Source: Cervus elaphus (taxonomy: Eukaryota; Chordata; Mammalia; Artiodactyla; Cervidae). Taken from it: 64,000 nt of DNA. The stretch lies in assembly GCF_910594005.1 (NCBI RefSeq), contig NC_057816.1, forward strand, positions 27,297,797 through 27,361,796, in the 5' to 3' direction. Position 1 is the first letter of the stretch; every line of letters starts with the position of its first letter. The notes beneath the pieces are model-generated. The model did no database searches and had not been told where the DNA came from. It was given only the letters and a program-made list of their open reading frames with translations. Of the stretch, positions 41,586-52,960 are shown piece after piece. Position numbers and translations under genes: made by a program.

Positions 41586-42544
41586 TCACAGCATTACTGT
41601 GAACACTGGACATGATACAGAAAGGATATATAGCAGATTTTTTTTTTGGGGGGTGTATGATAGACACACCATATTAGTTTTCTTTCCTTATCCCTTTTTG
41701 CTTCTATGCTGTATCTACTCTAGTTCTACAATTCCATATAAGATCTAAAATCTATCTATCATTTATCTATATCTTTAATACATATGTCACATATATATAG
41801 CCAATGCAGGATAGGTTTTCATACTGATAGGCCAATACCTTTAGTAGTGGAGCTGACTCTTTCTTATAAGTCTTTTAATCAGCTTCCAAGCCAGGTCTGG
41901 AGGCCATCAGGGGATGAAATGAGAGACAAAGGCTCATCTAAGTGATTATAGAAAACTCTTTAACCAGAGCTCATAATTTGATGGTCCAATGACCTCCCCT
42001 CTGAAAAGTGGGAATTGAGCTGTATTTCTTAGACTGGAAACCAGAATGAAGTGTATGGAAATTCCAAACACTGGGAAGGTTTTTGACTTGGCTAGGAAAT
42101 TTCTCTGAACTATACTGGTGAAAGCACTAAGAGGTCCATGAAGCTACTCCTTTGAGAAAGATGATAGAGAATTAAATGGAACCAGTCGTATGCAGAACAT
42201 CAGGGATTAGTAGTGATTTTGGCAGTCTGGATGTTTAAAGAAGAGATAGTGACAAGCCTGATAGAAACAGCCCTCCTTCCCATCCCACAATGCTCAGTGA
42301 TGGTACCCATGGTAAGCCTCACAGACATCTTTCCCTGTGATGTCAGCAGAGTCCACAGAGCCCTTTTCTACATAACAATCCTCATAGCCACCGGGCATTC
42401 GGGGCCATCCATGTGTAAGTTGTCTCCATTCTGAGCGTTCTTAGAATGAACTTACAGTTAGTGCTTGCTTGTATGATGATGATAATCAGGTATTTTAGCA
42501 ACATGATGATGTATTGCAGTCTTTGTATTTCTTTACTTTTTTTT
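41586..42544. other. Unannotated stretch
   Basis: No gene recognised. A T11-G6 homopolymer pair lies near 41639-41654, and TCTA-rich sequence at 41750-41770. Confidence 0.5.
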
Positions 42545-42681
42545 TCTTTATTTTTTAACTGATGTATAATTGACATAACATTATATTGGCTTCGGGTATA
42601 CGACATTATAATTCTAAATGTGTGTATGATACAAAGAGATCATCACAATAAATCCAGTTAACATTCATCACCAAAAATTTT
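42545..42681 (-). mobile_element. Old L1 3' end, antisense
   Basis: 'taactgatgtataattgacataacattatattggcttcggg', 'gatcatcacaataaatccagttaacattcatcacc' are the reverse of an L1M 3' UTR. Confidence 0.82.
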
Positions 42682-42876
42682 TTGGATGAGGACCATGTAC
42701 TTTAGGAACATGATGACGTATTATAGAGTCATAGCTCTTTTAAATTCTGTATTCTATTCTTCATAAGTCCTTCAGGCATGAGGGCTTTTTTCTGTAGTTC
42801 TTGATGCCTGGATCTCTCGAAGACTCTTCTATGGAAGCAGCTAAGAACTGTCTAAGGAATGTTCTTTTTCATTTGC

Positions 42877-42905
42877 ACTCAATGGAGTGTTTTACTCCAT
42901 TGAGT
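42877..42905. repeat. Perfect 12-bp hairpin, 5-nt loop
   Basis: ACTCAATGGAGT (42877-42888) and ACTCCATTGAGT (42894-42905) are exact reverse complements around the loop GTTTT. It is not part of a repeat I recognise and no T-tract terminator or tRNA-like fold adjoins. Confidence 0.85.
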
Positions 42906-43019
42906 CTCATATATAATATATTTCGCATGTAACCTAAGTGTATCTACAATTATGACATATTCAGAAATGGTTAATATTTAGAGCTGACCCATGGCTTTGG
43001 AAAAATATATTGTGAATAT

Positions 43020-43215
43020 GAATCCTGCTTCAATTTACAAACTGTGGAACCCTGCCCCCTCCACAAAAAAAGACTTTTTTCTCCTGTGTCTCTATTTCCT
43101 TATCTGTAAAATGAGAATACTATTAAATTTGTCTTCCCATGTTTGAGGGAAGAATTAAATAAGTTAATACATGTGAAGGGCTCACAATAGTGCCAGGAAT
43201 ATAGTAACAGCCCAA
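43020..43215 (-). repeat. MIR SINE, antisense
   Basis: 'ctctatttccttatctgtaaaatgag', 'gaagaattaaataagttaatacatgtgaagggctcac', 'gtgccaggaatatag'. Confidence 0.88.
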
Positions 43216-43239
43216 CACACCTTAAATGGCTAAACTAGC

Positions 43240-43450
43240 AGTATTAGGCCATCAGCTCTGCAGTGAAACTACCTGGAGTCATATCAAGCTTTGGCTGTTG
43301 CTGATGTATAAACATGGAATCTGTCAGAGCCTCAGTTTGCTCAGCTGTCAAATGGGAACAATAGCACATGGTTTTAAGGTATTCAGGATGATTAAATTAC
43401 ACATTTGATGTAAAATGTTAAGTACAACTTCTGGCACAAAATAACTCATT
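43240..43450 (-). repeat. Second MIR SINE, antisense
   Basis: 'gcctcagtttgctcagctgtcaaatgggaacaatag', 'ggatgattaaattacac', 'ttctggcacaaaataactc'. It stands in tandem with the MIR at 43020. The minus frame 43418-43819 overlaps its edge and is not a gene. Confidence 0.78.
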
Positions 43451-44337
43451 GATATTTTGGATGATTATTGTCAACATGGAATTTGGGATGATAATGTGAT
43501 GGTAATAACTTAAGGGTACTGAATAAACAGAACCTGAAACTGCACTCTCTTTTTCTATTGACAGGGTCAGAATTGGATGAGGATTTGGGAAATCAATAAA
43601 ACATTCTGTTAGACATCTTTGGGGAAATCTTGCATGGATAGGTACACAGATTCTCATTTTATACTGGATGTAAGTGGCCCCCCAAGTCTCCTGAGATTCT
43701 TCTATATTCTTTGAAGTTACCCAAGGATGCTGAAAGAGACAAAGCAACTCCTTGAAGATAAATCCTCTGTATCCAGAACTGTGGGAAAACAGGAAAAAAA
43801 TCCTCAGCACCCAAAGCACTTACCCCAAGGAAAGAAAGAAGCTAATGTCATAGACAATGCTGGAGATACTCCTAATATATTCTTGTGTTGCTTGATAAGA
43901 CTCTGACCTAAGAACTTTTCACTTTCCCCATGGGCTCTTATGAATTTAACCTTTTCAGATTTTAACAGTACAGTTATATGCTGAAAATTACATTTGCTTA
44001 GGTGCTCTCAATCTTGCTAGGCCTGTCGTCTTTTTAGATATTAAATCCCTTATCTATAACCTCATTTTGAAATTATTTATTCCCTTATATTTTGGGAATG
44101 TAAAATTTATTTAAATGAACAACATTTTCAACATTGACAAGACACTTATCCATGGATTCTGCCATTGCTGCAAATAAGCTACTTCCCTTATCTTTTCAGA
44201 TAAAGTATCTGGCTGGGTAACTGCTCTTATTTTCTCATTATTGAAAGAGACTTTTGAGACCCTCATGAAGATCGCACAGATGTGTAATAAAGATATAAAT
44301 ATTTTTCTATTTCATTTTATAACACAATTTTCCCCCT
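43451..44337. other. Unannotated stretch
   Basis: No repeat recognised. The 133-codon minus frame (43418-43819) has no known motif. Confidence 0.5.
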
Positions 44338-44392
44338 TTCTCCCTCTCTCTCTCAATCTCTCTCTCTCTCTTTCACACACACACATACACAT
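44338..44392. repeat. (CT)n(CA)n compound microsatellite
   Basis: Two CT runs separated by CAATCT lead into CACACA units. Confidence 0.92.
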
Positions 44393-44657
44393 TTATTAGA
44401 GCCTTTAGAGAATGTCTAGGAAACAGCCATGGCACTATTGTTAAAAAAATAAATATAAAAAAATCACTCTCCCAAAGAGTTATCATCTTGGGGAAGAAAA
44501 ACAAGAGTCTTATTAAATAATAGTAATATAATTTATGCAATCTTTGTTGAAAGATTCAACAGAGTGAAAACGGTTCCATTACATGAACTTGGATGATGCC
44601 CTTGACCTCTCTGTGACACTGGGTATAGAAAGGTGATAAAAATCTGTGCTCTCTTAG

Positions 44658-44892
44658 TTGAAGGTATGAAAGTGAAAGTGTTGGTCACTCAGTCATGTAC
44701 AGCTCTTCCAACCCCATGCACTGTAGCCCACAGGTTCCTCTGTCCTTGGAATTCCCCAAGTAAGAATACTGGAGTGGATAGACATGCCCTTCTCCAGGGG
44801 ATCTTCCTGACCTAGGGATCAAAACCCAGTCTCTTGCATTGCAGGCAGATTCTTTACCATCTGAGCCACTAGGAAAGCCCTTTGAAGGTATG
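44658..44892 (-). mobile_element. Bov-tA SINE, antisense, perfect 11-bp TSD
   Basis: The body 44669-44881 runs from reversed tail (GTTGGTCACTCAGTCATGTA) to reversed tRNA head (CCATCTGAGCCACTAGGAAA). TTGAAGGTATG flanks it at 44658-44668 and 44882-44892. Confidence 0.96.
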
Positions 44893-45159
44893 CTACAGAT
44901 TTAAAGAGTTAATATCTATATTATACTTGAACTAATCAGAAGATTTTAGATGAATAGAAAACTTATTACAATATTCTCATTATATCTGCATAATGATTTG
45001 ATGATGAAAAGCTTAATGATACTGGTTTAAAATTTTAGCAAGATATGTAGGTTTACACATAGATAAAAATGCCTGAAAATAAAGAATATTTAACCCAATA
45101 GCATGAATTCCCGAGTTTATTTCTGGGATCCTCTTCCGACAAGCCACTCGCTAGACTAT

Positions 45160-45420
45160 GCATTATTCTACACACTTTAAAAATATTTTATCCTTGTAAA
45201 GTCCTAGTGCGACATATATTTTATCAGATTGGTAAAAGAGATCTTTTGGGTTTTTCTGTAACATCTTACTGAAAAATCTGAATGAACTTTTTTGCCAACC
45301 CAATATTATCTCCCTTTAATTGATGAGGAAACTAGAGTGCATGTTTGTTAAGAAATAATGCTCAAAGGTTCAGAGTTAGAACATGAGCTAGTCAGAGACA
45401 TGGATCATCAGTCTTATTCC
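45160..45420 (+). repeat. MIR SINE split by a MITE
   Basis: 'attctacacactttaaaaatattttatccttg' (left) and TTAATTGATGAGGAAACTAG, 'aaaggttcagagttagaac' (right) make one MIR, separated by the mariner-like insert 45226-45306. Confidence 0.65.
45226..45306 (+). mobile_element. Mariner-type palindromic MITE, about 80 bp
   Basis: The right end TTTTTTGCCAACCCAATA matches the terminal inverted repeat of ruminant mariner elements (TATTGGGTTGGCCAAAAA on the other strand). The left end ATTGGTAAAAGAGATCTTTT is a decayed version of the same repeat. The middle, GGGTTTTTCTGTAAC / GAAAAATCTGAATG, joins the two arms. It has no coding capacity. Confidence 0.75.
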
Positions 45421-45567
45421 AGAAAAAAAGTCAACAAAAGCTCAAAGGAGAGAAAAGAAAGGGCTCCACTACAGTTACACTGTGCTTATCCTTATATGGA
45501 CGATCCTTGGCATCTTCCATTTAGGTTATTCAGGAATTTCACTTGAAAGCAATGGAGCAGCCATCAT

Positions 45568-45592
45568 TTTTTTTTTTTTTTTCCTTTTTAAA
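45568..45592. repeat. Poly-T tract
   Basis: An 18-base T run followed by TTCC and more T. Confidence 0.9.
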
Positions 45593-45844
45593 GCCCATTT
45601 TGTTAAAGTTCATTTTTCTGCTTACTTTTTTTAAAAGAAAATATTCAAACATGTTGAGAATAAGCTCTTCTGTACCTTAAGTTTGAATAATACATGGTTA
45701 ATTCCACTATCCCCATTTACTCCTTAGACGGTTCCCAAGAATAAGAAATGCAAAAAGGCAAAATGGTTGTCTGAGGAGGCGTTACAGATAGCCGTATAAA
45801 GAAGAGAAGCTAAAGGCAAAGGAGAAAAGGAAAGATATACTCAT

Positions 45845-46303
45845 TTGAATGCAGAGTTCCAAAGAATAGCAAGGAGAGATAAGAAAGCCTTCCTTAGGGA
45901 CCAGTGCAAAGAAATAGAGGAAAACAACAGAATGGGGAAGACTAGAGATCTCTTCAAGAAAATTAGAGACTCCAAGGGAACATTTCATGCAAAGATGGGC
46001 ACAATAAAGGACAGAAATGGTATGGACCTAACAGAAGCAGAAGATATTAAGAAGAGGTGGCGAGAAAACACAGAAGAACTATGCAAAAAAGATCTTCACG
46101 ACCCAGATAATCATGATGGTGTGATCACTCACCTAGAGCCAGACATCCTGGAGTGCGAAGTCAAGGGGGCCTTAGGAAGCATCACTATGAACAAAGCTAG
46201 TGGAGGTGATGGAATTCCAGTTGAGCTATTTCACATCCTGAAAGATGATGCTGTGAAAGTGCTGCACTCAATATGCCAGCAAATTTGGAAAACTCAGCAG
46301 TAG
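45845..46303 (+). pseudogene. BovB ORF2 fragment: linker and RT N-terminus
   Basis: The 152-residue frame starts MNAEFQRIARRDKKAFLRDQ, passes GTIKDRNGMDLTEAEDIKKR and GGDGIPVELFHILKDDAVKV, and ends at a TAG where Trp should follow KTQQ (46300-46303). It lacks both catalytic domains' key residues. Confidence 0.88.
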
Positions 46304-46411
46304 CCACAGGACTGGAAACGGTCAGTTTTCATTCCAATCCCAAAGAAAGTCAATGCCAAAGAATGCTCAAACTACCGTACAATTGCACTCATCTCACACA
46401 CTAGCAAAGTA

Positions 46412-47447
46412 ATGTCCCAAATTCTCCAAGCCAGGTTTCAACAGTACGTGAACCGTGCACTTCCAGATGCTCAATCTGGATTTAGAAAAGGCAGAGGAAC
46501 CAGAGATCAAATTGCCAACATCCACTGGATCATCAAAAAACAAGAGAGTTCCAGAGAAACATCTATTTCTGCTTTATTAACTACACCAAAACCTTTGTGT
46601 GGATCATCACAAACTGTGGAAAATTCTTAAAGAGATGGGAATACAAGATCCCCTGACCTGCCTTTTGAGAAATCTGTATGCAGGTCAGGAAGCAACACTT
46701 AGAACATGACATGGAACAACAGACTGGTTCCAAATCGGGAAAGGAGTATGTCAAGGCTGTATATTGTTACCCTGTTTATTTAAGTTATATGCAGAGTACA
46801 TCATGAAAAGTGCTGGACTGAATGAAGCACAATCTGGAATCAAGATTTTCAGGAAAAATATCAATAATCTCAGATATGCAGATTATACCACCCTTATGGC
46901 AGAAAGTGAAGAAAAACTAAAGAGCCTCTTGATGAAAGTAAAAGAGGAGAGTGAAAAAGTTGGCTTACAACTCAACATTCAGAAAACTAAGATCATGGCA
47001 TCTGGTCCCATCACTTTGTGGCAAATAGATGGGGGAACAGTGGAAACAGTGACAGACTTTATTTTGGAGGGCTCCAAAATCACTGCAGATGGTGACTGAA
47101 GCCATGAAATTAAAAGACGCTTGCTCCTTGGAAGAAAAGTTATGACCAACCTAGACAGCATATTAAAAAGCAGAGACATTACTTTGCTAACAAATGCCTA
47201 TCTAGTCAAAGCTATGGTTTTTCCAGTGGTCATGTATGGATGTGAGATTTGGACTATAAAGGAAGCTGAGCACCAAAGAATTGATGCTTTTGAACTGTGG
47301 TGTTGGAGAAGACTCTTGAGAGTCTCTTGGACTGCAAGGAGATCCAACCAGTCAATCCTAAAGGAGATCAGCCCCGGGTGTTCATTGGAAGGACTTATGT
47401 TGAAGCTGAAACTCCAATACTTTGGCCACTTGATGGCGAAGAGTTGA
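46412..47447 (+). pseudogene. BovB RT core and C-terminal fragments
   Basis: Three successive frames (46412-46630, 46764-47099, 47121-47447) cover RT regions 2-7 and the C-terminal domain in order, separated by frameshifts and a TGA. FRKGRGTRDQIANIHW, YADYTTLMAES and [20 protein letters not shown] are recognisable. A six-base deletion or shift removes the FIDYAKAFDCVDH region. Confidence 0.85.
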
Positions 47448-47959
47448 CTCACTGGAAAAGACCCTGATGCTGGGAGAGATTGTAGGTAGGAGGAAAAGGG
47501 GACGACATAGGACGAGATGATTGGATGGCATCATCAACTCAACAGATATGAGTTTGAGTAAGCTCTGGGAGTTGTTGATGGACAGGGAGGCCCGGCATGC
47601 TGCGGTCCATGGTTTCGCAAAGAGTTGGACATGACTGAGCAACTGAACTAAACTGAACTTAAAAATCTAGACCTTTTTTTTCTCATTGCTTTTTATCATA
47701 ATGACCATCTTCCGCACTCTGATTAAAAAAAAGTAAAAGAAAATGAATCTTTCTCTCAAGGAGTGGGTCTACAGATATTCTTGCTTAAGGATAGTTACAG
47801 CCCATTTTGATTAATAATATAGATAAAAGAAAGGCTAATTAGGCATAAGTCCCTCTACCAGTATTTTTGGTGTTTGATTGTTAAACTGGGACAGTACACA
47901 GGACTGTATAATTATTCTTGTGCAGAGTATTGGGGATTCTGCAGCCAGAGTAATTGCTA

Positions 47960-48535
47960 TAATATTAAATTCAATCTTGACATTACCTCTTGACTCAAAA
48001 ATCTCTCAAGGCTTTGTATAAGTTATAAAATTCAAATCCCTAAGAATGGTCTTTAAGATCTAGCACACTGTCCCCATAGTTTGCTATTTCTCTGACTTCA
48101 TTGTCTATATTCTATGTCTCATTCACTCTGCTCTAGACACACTGGTGTTTTTGATGTTCCTTTAACAACTCAACCCAGAGTCTTTCCACATACTGCTTCT
48201 TTTCATTAAATATGCTCCCTCTCACTGAGATACCTCCTCCAGGTCTTTGCTTACATACCTTTTCAGTGATGCTTTATTTTGTGGCATATTTCCTCTCTGG
48301 CACCCCTCAGTTTCTCTTTATAGCACTAATCATAATGTGACAGATTCATAATTTGAAATTTACCTTCTTTACTTTGTTGACAGTCTCCTTACTCTTATGA
48401 AGAGTTAAGCTCCCTGCAGGAAGAGGGATTTGTCTCTTATTTATTGATAAATTTTTATTACCTAGAGTGTTGTTTATATGTAGATTCTCCATATATATTT
48501 GCTGAATATATAAATAAATGAATAAAAGAATGCAC
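47960..48535 (+). mobile_element. L2 LINE, 3' 0.55 kb
   Basis: Collinear L2 blocks: 'cattcactctgctctagacacactgg', 'cctcctccaggtctttgcttacatacc', 'tctttatagcactaatcataatgtgac', 'gaagagttaagctccctgcaggaagagggatttgtctc', 'tatatttgctgaatatataaataaatgaataaa'. One of the clearest L2 copies here. Confidence 0.88.
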
Positions 48536-48959
48536 AATGGTGATGGCAGCACAGAACTATTGGCAGAGGTATTGTGATATTCGAATCTTTGCTGAGACAA
48601 ACTTGAAGCTATCCCGCCAGATATCAGGTTAATTAAAAAGTGGGTGGACTGTAATGATCTTATTTTCTTTGTATTATCAGGGTCATAAGAGGCCCTAATG
48701 ATGGCAAAAGAATTTTACATTGGTAATGTTTTCATCTATATGTTACAGCCCTATACCATACCAGGTCAAATATAGGAATAGTGTTCAAGCTACTTGCTTG
48801 AACAACAAAGCTATATATGTCAATCTGTTCTTCCCATCATAGACATTTTTGACTTTGCAAAATATAAATCTGATTTTAACCCAGCAAGTTAAGTGTTTGT
48901 TGTTTTCTCGTTGCATTTATGATAAAGACCAAATATTTAACAAGAGGCATAGGATGTTA

Positions 48960-49385
48960 CGTTCTGCTTTCTTCTAGATCCTTGCTTTCTCATTTTGTTT
49001 TTACATCACTTTGATAGTTGCCTTCTCACTCTAGTCACGATTTCCTGTTGTTGGAATATAAAGTATTTCTTCCTATGTATGACTCTTCCGGATCAAATTA
49101 CCTAACTCACTCTCTCCCTTCACCTAAACAATTTCTATTTATTCCCCAGAGTTTGGTGGTCCAGTCACTACTCATAGGAAAATTCCTTTACCTTTTGGCC
49201 AGATCCCCCTTGCTATTGCAAACATACTTTCTTTCAGGTTCCAGTTGCAATTTGGGGTAATAATTTGGCTATTAGACTTCTCCTTTGCTAGGCTTTCAGC
49301 TTCATGGAAGCAGAGGCTATATTTGTTCTAACTACGTAGGTACCAGCACTACTTAGCGCGGTGTCTGCCCTGTGGCCATGTTGAG
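48960..49385 (+). mobile_element. L2 LINE 3' end, diverged
   Basis: 'ctttcagcttcatggaagcagaggctatatttgttc' and 'accagcactacttagcgcggtgtctgccctg' match the end of L2. The upstream part is less certain. Confidence 0.55.
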
Positions 49386-49734
49386 GAATGTGTTGAGGAA
49401 GTGACACTCAAGTGCCTTTACCTGCAGCTATATGCAGAACTCTGGTACTCCAGAGACTAAGGTTGATAAGCCAGGCTGATTTTGCACTTTAATAAATTGT
49501 TGGCCAAGTTCTTTCTAACTCCAATGTTTTCCTTTTTCCCTAGTTTTTTTTTTTTTTTTTAATTATTGTTTGGTTGGGAGGGAAACTGTATGATCTTCAG
49601 CAAATAAGTTATCCTCTACGAGTCTAATTCTTCATATATACTGAAAATTCACCTCATGAGTTTCTAAAGAATTTAAATGACAAAATGATTATGGTTTAAA
49701 ATAATAAGAGCAGTAATAATTCAATAATACTAGT
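49386..49734. other. Unannotated stretch with poly-T
   Basis: No feature apart from a T18 run at 49543-49560. Confidence 0.5.
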
Positions 49735-49905
49735 TTCCATATTTGAGAGCTTCCTATATACACAACAGTGTACTAGTATTTTATATAAATTACTTTATTT
49801 CACCCGTCTAAAATCTATTAATTAATATAATAATAGCAAAGTTTTTTGAGTACTTTCTTTGTGCCAAGGTTTGCCTAAATTATTTCCTCTGGCCCTTTTG
49901 TCTTT
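49735..49905 (+). repeat. MIR-like fragments, plus strand
   Basis: 'gagagcttcctatatacacaacagtgtactagtattttatataaattactttatttc' and 'ttttttgagtactttctttgtgccaagg' are two partial MIR 5' halves, back to back. Confidence 0.5.
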
Positions 49906-50059
49906 TAGAAGTAGATGACTTTGCTAATAAGGCTTGAATATGTTAGAAAAAATTTTAAGGTCACACTAGTTTATCAGTTTGCAAGATTGTTGTTGAAAGT
50001 AATTTTTGTGTTTCTTCATAAACAAGATAAGAAAGAAACTAATTAATAAGAAATATTCA

Positions 50060-50159
50060 AAGTTATGCAACAGGGTATGGCAAAAACCACCACAATATTG
50101 TAAAGTAACTAGCCTCCAATTAAAATAAATACATAAAAACTTTTTTTAAGTTATGCAAC
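50060..50159 (+). mobile_element. 76-bp L1 tail insertion with perfect 12-bp TSD
   Basis: The insert 50072-50147 contains only the terminal bases of the ruminant L1 3' UTR (GGTATGGCAAAAACCACCAC, 'aatattgtaaagtaactagcctccaattaaaataaat') and a short tail. AAGTTATGCAAC flanks it at 50060-50071 and 50148-50159. Confidence 0.93.
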
Positions 50160-50162
50160 TTG

Positions 50163-50300
50163 GATATTGGTAGTGTAATTCTCAAAGTGACCCTGGAGAT
50201 AAATTATCAGACTTCCATTTTACAGATCTTGGAAATGAGATTAATTGATTTGACCCACTACATCATGAGTACATTGAAGACAGAAGACATTTCTTTTTTT
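50163..50300 (+). repeat. MIR SINE, plus strand, partial
   Basis: 'aattctcaaagtgaccctggagataaattatcagacttccattttacagatcttgg' corresponds to the MIR core. Confidence 0.6.
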
Positions 50301-50559
50301 ATTCTTAGTGGCACACATATTGCTCTACATAATGTAAGTGCTTAATAATATTTATGGAATTAAATCATTCAAGTCATCAGTTAAGACAGAACCAAGATGA
50401 AACCAAATCTCCTGACCTTTAATATGAGATTCATTACATTACATATGATGCTAATAAGTGACTAGGATCAGTTTAAAGCTTGCCTTGCTAAACAGCATCA
50501 TCATTAATAATAACAGTAAGATTATAACATATCACAGGTGATTTTATCACCACTACAAT

Positions 50560-52744
50560 TATTGTAAGAGAAACTGCAGATCCTCTTGTGAACTTTATTG
50601 TCAGTCACCTCTTTCTGCCATTACTTTCCTAACACATGCATCCTAGCACCAGAGATCCAAGTCTCCTCTTTGGGTTTCAAAGGCAGCAAAGAAGAGACAT
50701 AGCTATAAATCTGTTCACAGCATGGCTGAGTTCCTTGGGTGGCAGTAGCTTGCTGCCTTTCATGGAATCCCAAAAGTGAAATGCAAAATAAATGGAAATG
50801 AGTGGGTGGGTGGTGATGGTGGTAGTGAACCCCCACCATGCTACTTGCAAAGAGATTAAAGTGTTTGCATAGAGGGAAACATACATATACAGTTCCAGTG
50901 GAAAAGTTGAGGGGGGTTGAGTTTTTCAAACAAAGAAAGGGGAGGGTAGTGAGCAGCCTAATTAACAGTCTTGAAGGAATGGCTTGGCTTCATGACCATA
51001 GATGCAGATATCCAGTGCTTCTCAATCCTGTCACTGAGTGAAGGATGAAATATGCCCTATAGCAGGAGAGACTGAGGTAGGACAGAAGGAATTCCTATTG
51101 CTGAAAACAGTTCCTCCCTGAACTTGAACATGAGCAACTGTTATATATCTTCTTCTTGATAATTTTAAAGAAAAATACCCTTGTATGTTGGGGATAATCA
51201 AAGTCCTGTCCTATACAAAGGAAGCCTTCAACTCACTTCAATATCTTGATAACATCCCTCCTAGATCTAAGATTATGCAGTACAAAGTCTGTTTTTTTGT
51301 TGTTGTTGTTTATTTGTTTGTTTAACTCCATGATATTTGCAGTATGTCAGTTCAATCAAAGAAATAGCTACCTATTAAAAGACCACTTAACTCAAGAAAT
51401 CCCAGAAAGATCATCAGAACTGTTGGGTTTGGTTTCTTACAAATCCAAGTCTGGTTATATGTCAACAAACAAACAAATGAAAAGCAGAAAGAATTGAATA
51501 TGATTGGAAAAGGCATTAGTATATCTGGATTCAGGACCTGTATTATGCATCAATAACTAGGAAATCCTTGTAACTTCAGGTCACTAGAAAACATCACCAG
51601 CCAGAAATGTTTACCTACTACCCTATTATGGTCTAAACTTTCTACTGCTAGTCAAAGGTTGATTTCAATTAAGAAGTTTCTATTTTTATGCACATGTTAA
51701 GGCTATAAATGCTTTTGGGATAGTGAAACGTTAGACAATTTTCAAACATAACTATCACTCTAGACAATGAGAGAGTGAGACACTGCAGAATTCTGGTTGG
51801 GAGACAAACCAGACAAACAGGCCAATACGATGCAGCGCCAACTGGGACAGACCGAGGGGAAATGAACCCAGAGAAGCCAAAAGTAGAACGAAGGCATCCA
51901 TCCATCCGTATGGAGTTTAAGAACTGTTCTCAAGACAGAGCGTAGGAGCAAACCAGTTTTCAGAAGCTTTGAAAGCCAGTTTTTAAGCACAACCATTTCT
52001 AAAGCTTAAATTATAAAATATAAATAAATCACATGAAAAATAAAGTTACAAAGTGCTCAAAACACATCATCTCATAATTATTCTGCTCCATGTTAGTATT
52101 ATCTATGGCTTGTCGTTATTTACAAAGAAATACTACATAATGATCAACTAAGGAGCCTGTTTTCCCAACTCTGTTTAGTGATGTTATATTGATAGCTTTA
52201 AATTAGCCATGGCTGAAGTATTTATATCATGCAAATTGGTTCATGTTACAAATCAATGACCTCTTTTTTATACCATAGAGTCCATTGTTAAGCATACTAT
52301 GACTATAAAAGTTTATGAACGGTATTAGCTTCTCACAGGAGTAATAAAGGTCAGCTGATGGACACAGAGAAAGACAAAGCTCCTAGGCTGCAGCAGTTAA
52401 TTCCAAAGTATTCTAAATTCTTTAACACAAACATTATCTATGGATGATGAATAACAAGTTTGTAATTTCTGCTGCTCACCAAGTCTTCACTGCTTTGTTA
52501 GGAACTTGCCTTTCATTAGAAAACATTGTCTCAGTCAGTTAAACAGTAACATCTGGAAACATCAGAAGCATCTTTTTTTTTTTTTTGCATGTTTTCCTCT
52601 TATTTTCAGCAATTCTTTCAGATGGGTTTGCTAAGAATCTCACAGATACATCTATTTGAGAATCTGTCTTCCTTAGGTAGACTATTTTATCAGCTGTTCA
52701 ACACAGAAATGTGGGGAGTGAGAGCATCTCAGAGGTAACTACAG
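50560..52744. other. Unannotated stretch
   Basis: No gene is supported. It holds a (GTT)n run (51297-51323), a locally CpG-enriched segment (51725-51945), and a T16 run (52571-52586). Overlapping minus frames 51669-51905 and 51760-51996 in the CpG segment have no recognised domain. Confidence 0.45.
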
Positions 52745-52960
52745 CCGAGTTTAAATTTTTGCCGTGTCATTAACAAGATGCATGGCCTCAGATAACTCAC
52801 TGAACTCTATAACACTCAGCTTCATCTATTTTAAACTGGAGTTATTACAACCTATCCGGCAGTGCAAGAATCAAGGTTTCATGAGATGACATATGTAAAA
52901 GTAAAAACATAAGAATGCCTGGACTATAAAGACATTCACCAAATGTCGATCCTTGTCACT
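52745..52960 (-). repeat. MIR SINE, antisense, nearly complete
   Basis: 'gtgtcattaacaagatgcatggcctcagataactcactgaactc', 'cttcatctattttaaactggag', 'ttcatgagatgacatatg', 'aagaatgcctggac'. Confidence 0.85.

Larger units (their letters stand above)
45729..47660 (+). mobile_element. BovB LINE, 1.9 kb
   Basis: Runs from the endonuclease-RT linker (AAGAATAAGAAATGCAAAAA) through RT to the tail GAACTAAACTGAACTT. It is a close match to consensus yet broken by several stops and frameshifts. The RT site at 46875-46886 reads Y-A-D-Y, so the second metal-binding Asp is lost. Confidence 0.95.

Noticed and set aside
43418..43819. 133-codon minus-strand open frame
   Set aside because: It overlaps a MIR at one end, has no known motif and no supporting exon structure; likely chance.
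51297..51323. (GTT)n run considered as another BovB tail
   Set aside because: No BovB sequence follows on either side, so it is a plain simple repeat.
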